Source: Candidatus Cloacimonadota bacterium
Lineage (GTDB): Bacteria > Cloacimonadota > Cloacimonadia > Cloacimonadales > TCS61
Assembly (NCBI GenBank): GCA_030626645.1
Contig: DAOUTP010000012.1
Coordinates: 1-18,732 of the forward strand
Length of the DNA stretch: 18,732 nucleotides
Direction of reading: 5' to 3'
The notes below the pieces were generated by a model. It made no database searches, was not told the origin of the DNA, and worked only from the letters and a program-made list of their open reading frames with translations. How positions within the stretch are numbered: position 1 is the stretch's first letter; each line of letters begins with the position of its first letter. Positions 1-6,495 of the stretch are shown in pieces. The translations under genes and the position numbers were made by a program.

Positions 1-1431
1 AACTATTTCATTAAATACTTCAACTCCATTTATTGCAACCACAACCGGGATATCCAGATTTATCATATGAGGATGAATGTATAATGCGATCTGAGAAACT
101 CGGGAAGTTTTAATATCAAAATGATTACCGTAATAGACAGCATTTACAGCTCCGGATGGTATGGAATAATTCAAAGCATTATAATGTGTAACTTGGGGGA
201 ATTGACCAGCTAATTGAATTTCTTTATCAGCTCGCAAAATTGTTAAAGCAAATTTGTCACCGCGTTTTTTCTCACTTCGTAATTCAATTAATGTTCCAAT
301 ATTTTCGGCTTCAACACCATCCATTTTAATAATTATATCATTTTCTGCTAAACCCATTGAATCAGCTGCAGAGCCTTGCATAATCTTTGCTATTCTGGTT
401 CCGTAATCTTCATATTCGCGATCATTATAAAATCCGAAGGAAACTCGATCGTCAGCAATTTCCATATTATATTCTTTCTGCCATTCTTTTGGAGCTGACA
501 AAGTATCAATTTCTAATATCTGAAGCCAATCACATTTACCATATTCGAGCATAGATGTTTCCCAATAAATTTCAGAACTAAAAATATTCCTGGTTTTTGT
601 TTTCATATCTTCGATTATTATTGGGAGTTCTTCTTCGGCATAATCAAACGCGTGCCCGATTCCCCAATATTCTTTATAAAATATTTCAGCTTCAGCTTCC
701 AAGGAAAGTTTTACGAATTTCCGCATTTCTTTGGCAGGATAAAGTCCATCTTCGTCAGTATTGACTGCGTATACAGGGCGGTTTTTAAAATTTGGAAGAT
801 ATACCGGAATTTGTGTAACTGCACTTCCTACAGAAATCATTCCATTAAGAGGATAAAATGCTGCAAAGTCATCAGGTGCATTTAAGGCAAGATGAAACGC
901 GCCGGAACCACCATCAGAAAAACCTGATATGTAAATCTTGTTGTCATCAATATTATATTGAGATTTTAACTTTCTGATTTGCGTTTTTAAATTATTAATA
1001 CCAGCCAAATTCCACCAGGCAGTTTCATTATTTCCCATCGGGTAGACGACAATCCAATTATTCTCTTTTGCAAATTCTGTGAAATAATTCTGCTCTGCGT
1101 ATTCTACTGGCGTTTCATGAAATTCTTTTGTGCTCACACCACCGTGGAGATAGAAAATAAGAGGAGTTTTCTTATTACAATCGTAACTCTTTGGGATATA
1201 AACTACATATGGTGCTGCCAATGTGTCATTGATTTGATTATGTTCCAAAAGAAAAACATCTGTTTCTTGTGGTTGAGAATAATTTTGCCAATTTGAGATG
1301 ATTGTAAAAAGCGAATCATTTGATATTTGCTGATCGTTTGATAATATTTCTATAGTTTCAATATTAATATTTTCAGCAGAGACCATATTCATCATTAAAA
1401 ATAAAAGTATAACTAATAAAATTCTCTTCAT
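1..1431 (-). CDS. Secreted alpha/beta-hydrolase esterase with PDZ domain (C-terminus beyond window)
   Basis: The frame is open from an ATG at 1431 to the window edge (477 codons, no stop), so the C-terminus is missing. Residues 1-19 form a signal peptide (MKRILLVILLFLMMNMVSA). Residues about 75-275 look like an alpha/beta-hydrolase of the PHB-depolymerase/feruloyl-esterase type: an oxyanion-hole-like HGG at 96-98, a nucleophile elbow GFSDGG at 170-175 (Ser172), a candidate acid at Asp226 or Asp228, and His260 in GIGHAF. Residues about 340-410 look like a PDZ domain (GSAADSMGL followed by DIIIKMDG). The remainder is unassigned beta-rich sequence. A Shine-Dalgarno-like AGGAAG precedes the ATG and lies across the stop of the upstream gene, 9 nt away, so the gene is probably the last visible member of the gpmI operon. 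It likely acts in the periplasm or outside the cell. The fold is well supported, the substrate is unknown, and the PDZ region may serve in substrate binding or complex formation. Confidence 0.82.
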   Translation of the reverse strand, partial: MKRILLVILLFLMMNMVSAENINIETIEILSNDQQISNDSLFTIISNWQNYSQPQETDVFLLEHNQINDTLAAPYVVYIPKSYDCNKKTPLIFYLHGGVSTKEFHETPVEYAEQNYFTEFAKENNWIVVYPMGNNETAWWNLAGINNLKTQIRKLKSQYNIDDNKIYISGFSDGGSGAFHLALNAPDDFAAFYPLNGMISVGSAVTQIPVYLPNFKNRPVYAVNTDEDGLYPAKEMRKFVKLSLEAEAEIFYKEYWGIGHAFDYAEEELPIIIEDMKTKTRNIFSSEIYWETSMLEYGKCDWLQILEIDTLSAPKEWQKEYNMEIADDRVSFGFYNDREYEDYGTRIAKIMQGSAADSMGLAENDIIIKMDGVEAENIGTLIELRSEKKRGDKFALTILRADKEIQLAGQFPQVTHYNALNYSIPSGAVNAVYYGNHFDIKTSRVSQIALYIHPHMINLDIPVVVAINGVEVFNEIV

Positions 1432-1440
1432 TTCAGCTTC

Positions 1441-1842
1441 CTATTTATAAACGTAAATTTTGAAATCACCAATATCATCAGGATCATTAAGCGGCATATT
1501 GAATTTCTGCAAAACCTTGATATATCTCTTCCTGGTTTTTGGTGGAATGGAAAGGTGTGTGAGTTTGTTAGCAAGCAGTTCTCCTGATTTTGTATAGATC
1601 TCGATCATAAAAGATTTTTCAAGTTCTATACTCGCTCGGCTGGCAATAGTAAAGGAAACATCTAAACTTACGCGAGTTATGTTAGAAAGCTGAATATCAG
1701 ATATTTGCAGATTATCACCTTGAGTTTTCTTCCAACAGGTATGAAGTAGAAAACCAATGATAACAGCCAACATCAAAATTAATTTTGTTGCTGCTGGAAT
1801 TGTTCGTTTCTTGTTAATGTCTATTCTATCAACTGACTTCAT
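1441..1842 (-). CDS. Small single-pass membrane-anchored protein, function unknown
   Basis: 133 residues. A short charged cytoplasmic stretch (residues 1-20) is followed by one hydrophobic segment at about 21-39 (LILMLAVIIGFLL core) and an extracytoplasmic part of about 90 residues. That part has alternating hydrophobic strands and ends in IYVYK. The pattern SLDVSFTIASRASIEL, then MIEIYTKSGELLA, then LSIPPKTRKRY is reminiscent of LEA14/FxLYD-type beta-sandwich domains, but this is a weak resemblance and I do not assign the family. A good ribosome binding site (AAGGAG, 6 nt before ATG) supports the start. It lies 15 nt after gpmI and 9 nt before the esterase, so the three genes are probably co-transcribed. 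The single Cys (in LLHTCW) sits just after the hydrophobic segment but does not look like a lipobox. Confidence 0.72.
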   Translation of the reverse strand: MKSVDRIDINKKRTIPAATKLILMLAVIIGFLLHTCWKKTQGDNLQISDIQLSNITRVSLDVSFTIASRASIELEKSFMIEIYTKSGELLANKLTHLSIPPKTRKRYIKVLQKFNMPLNDPDDIGDFKIYVYK

Positions 1843-1857
1843 TATTTCTCCTTAATT

Positions 1858-3381
1858 TTAAATAAGGCATTTTCCTGTCATCTTATCTGGTTTGGGAATT
1901 CCCATGATTTTTAGAATTGTAGGTGCTATATCTGCAAGCTTTCCGTCAGTTACCGATGTGTTCTTCTCTATTAAAGAAATAACAATTGGAACTTTATTCA
2001 AGCTATGAGCAGTAAAGATATTTTCATTCTCATCCAACATCTTATCAGCATTTCCATGATCAGCAGTAAGAAGGATATTATAATTATGTTCTTTGGCTAC
2101 CGGGATGATCTCACCAATACATTTATCAACAGTTTCCACAGCTTTTATTGCAGCATTCATAATACCAGTATGACCCACCATATCGCAATTTGCAAAATTC
2201 GTAACTATTAATGAATACTCATCTTTTTTAAGAGCTGAGATAAGCTTATCTTTAACCTCAAAAGCGCTCATTTCCGGTTGCAGATCATAGGTTGCAATCC
2301 GAGGAGAATTAACCAAAATTCTATCTTCATTCTTAAAAGGTTTTTCCACACCACCATTAAAGAAGAATGTAACATGAGCATATTTTTCCGTTTCTGCTAA
2401 CCGTAATTGCTTTAGACCATTTGCCGAAACTATTTCACCCAAAATGTTTTCAAGTTTTGGAAGCTTGAATGCAGCCTTTACATACTCATTGAATTTAATA
2501 TCATATTCATTGAAACTCACAAATTTAAGTTTATTAAAAACAATTGTTTTAAACACTTCGAATCCGGGAATTTTAAACGCACGTGTGATTTGTCTCATGC
2601 GGTCAGCACGGAAATTAAAAGCGATAACTGTATCATTATCAGTCACATTTGCAATGGGTGCTCCATTTTCATTTATAACTTTAGGAACCATAAATTCATC
2701 AGTAATGTCGTTATCATAACTTTTTTGCACAGCCTCTATCGGGTCTGAGTATAATTCACCTTCTCCATGAACAATTGCTTTATATGCTTTTTCAATTCTA
2801 TCCCAGCGGTTGTCACGATCCATGGCATAATATCTTCCTGAGATAGTGGCAATTTTTCCAATTCCTAACTCTTTTGCCTTTTGCTGGAACTCTTTAATAA
2901 AACCGATTCCTGAATTTGGTAATGTGTCCCGACCATCCATAAATGCATGAAAATAAACTTGTTTGAGGCCTTCCTTTTTGCAAAGCTCTAATAATGCCCA
3001 AATGTGGTTTATATTGCTATGAACATTGCCGTTCGAGAGAAGACCAAGAAGATGAAGTTTGCCATTGTTGGCTTTTGCATGTGCTATCGCATCAATGAGT
3101 TCATCATTGCTGAAAAAGGATTTACCCTCGATCATTTTCATGATAAGTGAATTCATCTGATAAACGATCCGACCGGCTCCAATATTTAGATGACCAACTT
3201 CCGAATTGCCCATGTCACCATCCAGCAACCCTACATCTAGTCCGCTCGCCGTAAGTCTTCCTTCCGGATTTTGTGAGCGGAATTTATCCAGATTTGGTGT
3301 ATCTGCAGCAGCAATTGCATTACCGTATTCCTGTTCATTGATGCCGTATCCATCAAGTATTAATAAAAGCACTTTATTCAT
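1858..3381 (-). CDS. gpmI: 2,3-bisphosphoglycerate-independent phosphoglycerate mutase
   Basis: This enzyme interconverts 3- and 2-phosphoglycerate in glycolysis and gluconeogenesis, in the cytoplasm, using two manganese ions and a phosphoserine intermediate. The protein has 507 residues, the usual length. All expected metal and catalytic residues are visible: Asp10 in LLILDG, Ser60 in MGNSEVGHLN (the phosphorylated serine), Asp400 and His404 in NCDMVGH, Asp441 and His442 in TADHGNAD, and His459 in TAHS. The substrate-binding stretches FMDGRDT (147-153), GRYYAMDRDNRWDR (182-195) and FNFRADR (255-261) are intact. I chose the ATG at 3381 because GGAG lies just before it. The frame continues to an ATG at 3414, but those 11 extra residues are not family-like and would lie at or before the likely transcript start. 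First gene of a probable operon with the two envelope genes downstream, which is an unusual partnership. Confidence 0.97.
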   Translation of the reverse strand: MNKVLLLILDGYGINEQEYGNAIAAADTPNLDKFRSQNPEGRLTASGLDVGLLDGDMGNSEVGHLNIGAGRIVYQMNSLIMKMIEGKSFFSNDELIDAIAHAKANNGKLHLLGLLSNGNVHSNINHIWALLELCKKEGLKQVYFHAFMDGRDTLPNSGIGFIKEFQQKAKELGIGKIATISGRYYAMDRDNRWDRIEKAYKAIVHGEGELYSDPIEAVQKSYDNDITDEFMVPKVINENGAPIANVTDNDTVIAFNFRADRMRQITRAFKIPGFEVFKTIVFNKLKFVSFNEYDIKFNEYVKAAFKLPKLENILGEIVSANGLKQLRLAETEKYAHVTFFFNGGVEKPFKNEDRILVNSPRIATYDLQPEMSAFEVKDKLISALKKDEYSLIVTNFANCDMVGHTGIMNAAIKAVETVDKCIGEIIPVAKEHNYNILLTADHGNADKMLDENENIFTAHSLNKVPIVISLIEKNTSVTDGKLADIAPTILKIMGIPKPDKMTGKCLI

Positions 3382-3435
3382 TTTATCTCCGAACCTAATT
3401 ATATTCATAAACAATCATTTCGGTATAGAATGCAG

Positions 3436-3441
3436 TGTCAA
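3436..3441 (-). promoter_or_regulatory. Putative -35 box TTGACA for the gpmI operon
   Basis: CTTGACAC is read on the minus strand 54 nt before the gpmI ATG. With a spacer of 17-24 nt the AT-rich -10 zone falls near 3400-3418, so the transcript would start at or inside the first codons of the longer gpmI frame. This supports the shorter start. No clear TATAAT is present. The same CTTGACAC octamer occurs on the plus strand at 3535 for the divergent gene. Confidence 0.4.
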
Positions 3442-3535
3442 GAAAGAGTTGTTGCAGGAAGAAAATAATGAATATTCACTTTATTCTGCAAAAACAAATT
3501 GATCTCATATACTTTTATTGCTGATATTTCTTTGC

Positions 3536-3541
3536 TTGACA
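3536..3541 (+). promoter_or_regulatory. Putative -35 box TTGACA for the oxidoreductase-asnS operon
   Basis: CTTGACAC ends 58 nt before the ATG at 3600 in the 218-nt divergent region shared with gpmI. The sequence after it is AT-rich (AAATTTGAATTTAGC) without a convincing TATAAT. It is one of eight TTGAC boxes placed before transcription units in this window. Confidence 0.4.
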
Positions 3542-3599
3542 CAAGGTAATTATTAAAAAATTTGAATTTAGCATTATTCATTATCTCTAAGGAGCTTAG

Positions 3600-4577
3600 A
3601 TGTTAAAAGTAGGAATTGTCGGTGTAGGCCAATTTGGACAGAATCATGCCAGGATTTTAAATGAGAGCACAAAATGTAATTTTGTAGGTCTCTATGATAT
3701 AGATAAAAAACGGGCTGAGGAGATCTCTACCAGACTGGGTACAAAGTCGTTTAAAGATTTTGATTCACTTCTTGATGAAATTGACGTTCTCTTTAATGTT
3801 GTTACCACCATATCACACTTTGATCTGGCAGAAAGAGCTCTCAAAAAAGGAATTCATGTTTTCATAGAGAAACCAATAACTGAAACTCTTCAGCAAGCCG
3901 AAGATCTCATCGAGTTGGCTGATGAAAAAAAACTGAAAATTCAAGTCGGTCACATTGAAAGATTCAATCCGATTATCATGGAGATCGAAGATAAAGTTAA
4001 GAATCCGATTTTTATGGAATGCCATCGTATTGCACCTTTCACACCCCGAGGTACTGATATTCCAGTTGTATTAGAGCTCATGATCCACGATATTGACCTG
4101 ATCCTTTCTTTTATGGATAGTAAAGTAAAACACATTAGCGCCAGTGGAGCAGGTGTGATGACCAAAAGTATAGATATTGCAAATGCAAGAATAGAATTTG
4201 AAGATGGAGCAGTTGCCAACATTACTGCCAGCCGGATTTCGCTAAAACGCTCCAGACAGTTAAGGATATTCCAAAAAGATGCTTATTTCTCCATTGACTT
4301 TCAGGATAAAAGTGTAAAGCAAGTTAAAAAATCAAAAAACTTATATAAAGTATTACCTAAGATTATGATGGGTAATTATGAAAATATTGATACAAAAGAT
4401 GTTGTGGACATAGTGGAGGTGAATGCTTCCGATCGCAAGAAAGATGCTCTGACAATTGAACTTGAGTCTTTCATTCATGCGGTTGAAGCAGATATAAATC
4501 CTGTGGTTGATGGAAGAGCAGGAACCCGGGCGTTAGAAGTTGCATTAGAGATTGTGAATAAAATTAATAAGAATTAA
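3600..4577 (+). CDS. Gfo/Idh/MocA-family NAD(P)-dependent oxidoreductase, possibly GnnA-like
   Basis: 325 residues. The N-terminal Rossmann fold starts with VGIVGVGQFGQNHA (4-17), with the dinucleotide-binding GxGxxG. The family's EKP motif is at 90-92 (Lys91 is the expected catalytic or cofactor residue), followed by VGHIERFNP (117-124). The C-terminal domain carries MIHDIDLIL (161-169), where His163 and Asp164 fit the family's active-site position. From memory, the combination VGHIERFNP plus PFTPRGTD plus MIHDIDLIL resembles the subgroup containing GnnA, which oxidises UDP-GlcNAc at C3 so that a partner transaminase (GnnB) can make the amino sugar used in some lipid A. No GnnB or lpx gene is next to it here, so only the family is firm. 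AAGGAG precedes the ATG. The gap to asnS is 16 nt, indicating one transcript. Confidence 0.88.
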   Translation: MLKVGIVGVGQFGQNHARILNESTKCNFVGLYDIDKKRAEEISTRLGTKSFKDFDSLLDEIDVLFNVVTTISHFDLAERALKKGIHVFIEKPITETLQQAEDLIELADEKKLKIQVGHIERFNPIIMEIEDKVKNPIFMECHRIAPFTPRGTDIPVVLELMIHDIDLILSFMDSKVKHISASGAGVMTKSIDIANARIEFEDGAVANITASRISLKRSRQLRIFQKDAYFSIDFQDKSVKQVKKSKNLYKVLPKIMMGNYENIDTKDVVDIVEVNASDRKKDALTIELESFIHAVEADINPVVDGRAGTRALEVALEIVNKINKN

Positions 4578-4593
4578 TTGTTGGGAGAAATAG

Positions 4594-5892
4594 ATGAAAT
4601 TAACAACACTAAAAGAGATAAAAGACCATATTGGACAGGAAGTAACATTACGTGGCTGGGTAAGAAATTACCGTAAAAGCAGCAGTAAATTGCGCTTTGT
4701 AATTTTTCGTGATGCTTACTCAGATATTCAAGCTGTAGCATTTAAACCGGAAATGGGTGAAGAGAACTTTGAAAAAGTAAAACAGGTTTCATTGGAATCA
4801 TCAGTTGAAATGATCGGGATTCCTCAAGAGCACCCAAAACGTGAAGGAGTTTTTGAATTCCAACTTAAGGATTTAAATATCATTGGTAAATCTGAAGATT
4901 ATCCGATTGGGAAGAAGGAACACGGCGCAGATTTCTTACTTTCTCACAGACATTTATGGCTTAGATCTAAAAAGCAGAATGCCGCTCTTAAGATCCGTCA
5001 TACTGTTTATTATGCGATTTGTGAATATTTGAATAAGAACGATTTTTACAGGTTCGATTCACCGATCCTTACACCAAATGCAAGTGAAGGAACAACTACA
5101 CTTTTTGAAGTTCCTTATTTTGATCTAGGTTCAGCTTTTCTTTCCCAATCCGGACAGCTTTATCTGGAAGCTGGAATCATGAGTCTAGGCAAAGTTTACG
5201 ATTTTGGTCCGGTTTTCAGAGCAGAAAAATCTAAAACCCGTAAACATCTTACTGAATTCTGGATGATGGATGCGGAAGCTGCATTTGTTGAACATGATGA
5301 AAATATGGATATTCAGGAAGAACTTATTCGCTATGTGATCCGCACAGTTATTGAGAGAAACACGAAAGAACTGGAAATCCTTGAGCGGGATATTGAAAAG
5401 CTAAAAAAAGCTGATGCTCCATTTAAGAGAATGACACACAGAGAAGTTATTGATATGCTCAAAGAGAAGGGCGTGGAAATAGATTATCTCGATGATTTTG
5501 GAGCTCCGGAGGAAGAGATGATCACAGATGGAAGTGATGTTCCAGTTTTTGTAGAAAGATGGCCAAAAGAGATAAAATCGTTTTACATGAAACGTGATAA
5601 AGATAATCCTGATCTTGTTCTGGGTGCAGACCTCATTGCACCGGAAGGTTTTGGAGAGATCATTGGCGGATCGCAGCGTGAAGATGATCATGATATTCTG
5701 CTGAACAGGATTAAAAAAGAAGGATACGATGTGAAAGATTACCAATGGTTCCTCGACCTTAGAAAATACGGTTCTGTACCGCACAGTGGTTTCGGGATCG
5801 GACTTGAACGATTGATCCAATGGATGAGTGGTATCCGTTATATCCGCGAAGTAATTCCCTTCCCAAGAATGATAAACAGGATCAATCCGTAA
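4594..5892 (+). CDS. asnS: Asparaginyl-tRNA synthetase (class II)
   Basis: It charges tRNA-Asn with asparagine in the cytoplasm. 432 residues, normal for the compact bacterial form. An OB-fold anticodon-binding domain covers about 1-105 (GWVRNYRKSSSKLRFVIFRD). Class II motif 1 is around 140-162 (RFDSPILTPN). Motif 2 is FRAEKSKTRKHLTEFWMMDAE (208-228), whose FRAEKS...LTEFWM form is typical of AsnRS. FYMKRD (330-335) and LIAPEGFGEIIGGSQRE (347-363) also favour AsnRS over AspRS. Motif 3 is GFGIGLERL (399-407), and the protein ends in IPFPRMINRINP. The tail looks a little like archaeal AspRS, so a broad-specificity ancestor is conceivable, but AsnRS is much more likely. GGGAG precedes the ATG at 4594. 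A strong terminator follows. Confidence 0.93.
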   Translation: MKLTTLKEIKDHIGQEVTLRGWVRNYRKSSSKLRFVIFRDAYSDIQAVAFKPEMGEENFEKVKQVSLESSVEMIGIPQEHPKREGVFEFQLKDLNIIGKSEDYPIGKKEHGADFLLSHRHLWLRSKKQNAALKIRHTVYYAICEYLNKNDFYRFDSPILTPNASEGTTTLFEVPYFDLGSAFLSQSGQLYLEAGIMSLGKVYDFGPVFRAEKSKTRKHLTEFWMMDAEAAFVEHDENMDIQEELIRYVIRTVIERNTKELEILERDIEKLKKADAPFKRMTHREVIDMLKEKGVEIDYLDDFGAPEEEMITDGSDVPVFVERWPKEIKSFYMKRDKDNPDLVLGADLIAPEGFGEIIGGSQREDDHDILLNRIKKEGYDVKDYQWFLDLRKYGSVPHSGFGIGLERLIQWMSGIRYIREVIPFPRMINRINP

Positions 5893-5915
5893 CAATTTGA
5901 AAGAGATCAATATTT

Positions 5916-5948
5916 AAACCTTCCAAGTTAATTATGGAAGGTTTTTTT
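5916..5948 (+). terminator. Rho-independent terminator after asnS
   Basis: A perfect 10-bp stem, AAACCTTCCA (5916-5925) with TGGAAGGTTT (5935-5944), has a 9-nt loop and a run of seven T residues at 5942-5948. It lies 24 nt after the asnS stop and closes the oxidoreductase-asnS operon. Confidence 0.88.
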
Positions 5949-5953
5949 AGTAA

Positions 5954-5973
5954 CTCAAAGCTCCTGCTTTGAG
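5954..5973. repeat. Hairpin repeat with TCCT loop, intergenic copy
   Basis: CTCAAAGC-TCCT-GCTTTGAG is a perfect 8-bp inverted repeat around a TCCT loop, starting 6 nt after the terminator T-run. The same architecture (C-N-CAAA stem, TCCT loop) recurs at 9798-9817 inside a gene, so I treat it as a member of a small repeat family. There is no poly-T tail, so it is not a terminator. Confidence 0.55.
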
Positions 5974-5986
5974 ATGTGTCTGCATG

Positions 5987-6005
5987 ACTTCTCGTATCGA
6001 GAAGT
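5987..6005. repeat. Palindrome ACTTCTCG-TAT-CGAGAAGT
   Basis: A perfect 8-bp inverted repeat with a 3-nt centre. It is flanked by CATG on the left (5983-5986) and by CACATG a few bases to the right. It could be an operator or another hairpin repeat. It sits in the same cluster as three other hairpins and has no T-run. Confidence 0.5.
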
Positions 6006-6015
6006 TCACATGTAA

Positions 6016-6043
6016 ATAGATTCCCGCTTTCGCGGGAATGACA
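6016..6043 (+). repeat. REP-like hairpin, left member of an inverted pair
   Basis: The element is ATAGATTCCC...GGGAATGACA with a perfect 8-bp stem, ATTCCCGC (6020-6027) and GCGGGAAT (6032-6039), around TTTC. This stem is far more GC-rich than its surroundings. The flanks match those of the element at 6055-6085 read on the other strand, giving a head-to-head pair like a BIME. Confidence 0.6.
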
Positions 6044-6054
6044 AAAAATATAAC

Positions 6055-6085
6055 TATCATTCCCAACTCCGATTGGGAATCTATA
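6055..6085 (-). repeat. REP-like hairpin, right member of an inverted pair
   Basis: On the minus strand it reads TATAGATTCCC...GGGAATGATA, matching the outer parts of the element at 6016-6043 while the stem centre differs. The stem is ATTCCCAA (6059-6066) with TTGGGAAT (6073-6080) and a 6-nt loop. Conservation of ends with a compensated change in the inner stem suggests the hairpin shape matters. Confidence 0.58.
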
Positions 6086-6495
6086 ACAAAATTAAATATG
6101 AATCGGGAAATTAATTTGTAATTAATAATTTAATGCTGAATTGAAAACACTAATTGCATAACCAGTTCCGCAATTATTAGTTTTTTACTTAACCATCAAC
6201 TGACTGGAAATAAAAAAGTTAAGAAATTAAAATACCATTAACACAGGTTTATTATACAAATTATTACTGTGTAATACTGGATATATTTTGATTGGAATAA
6301 CAATTGCAGTTTTATATTACATTTCAACAAAGAAAAAATGTAAAATTCTTGACTTAAAAGGGGGACATTTAATGAATTTATTAGAATAATTAATTATTCG
6401 CCTTTCAGAATATTATTTTGCATTGAGTTTAAATTTTAATATCTTTTTTAAGTACACGGTAAATAAGCTAATTCATTTTTTTTGGGGAGGAGAAG
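6086..6495 (+). other. AT-rich gene-free leader region before the secreted-protein operon
   Basis: About 410 nt, very AT-rich and stop-dense in all frames, with no credible gene. The only signals I see are a TTGACT box at 6349-6354, a GGGGGAC run just after it, and a strong ribosome binding site (GGGGAGGAG) just before the ATG at 6496. I recognise no riboswitch. Confidence 0.5.
6349..6354 (+). promoter_or_regulatory. Putative -35 box TTGACT for the secreted-protein operon
   Basis: CTTGACT lies 141 nt before the ATG at 6496, the longest distance of the eight boxes in the window. If used, the transcript carries a leader of roughly 100 nt. AT-rich sequence with TTTAATGAATTTATT follows, without a clear TATAAT. 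Confidence 0.35.

Noticed and set aside
652..885. Plus-strand frame of 77 codons inside the esterase region
   Set aside because: Antisense to the continuous 477-codon esterase frame with signal peptide and catalytic motifs; no independent support.
3382..3414. Longer gpmI start at 3414
   Set aside because: The added residues are not family-like, have no ribosome site, and lie at or before the likely transcript start; the ATG at 3381 has GGAG in the right place.
4594..5892. Aspartyl-tRNA synthetase
   Set aside because: The C-terminal tail looks somewhat AspRS-like, but motif 2, FYMK and the GEIIGGSQRE stretch fit AsnRS better.
5401..5910. Open minus-strand frame of 169 codons opposite asnS
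   Set aside because: It lies antisense to well-conserved AsnRS sequence, has no recognisable motifs and no matching ribosome site; it is a shadow of the real gene.
6016..6085. CRISPR-like or terminator reading of the GC-rich hairpins
   Set aside because: There are only two copies, in opposite orientation, with no regular spacer and no T-run; a REP-like pair fits better.
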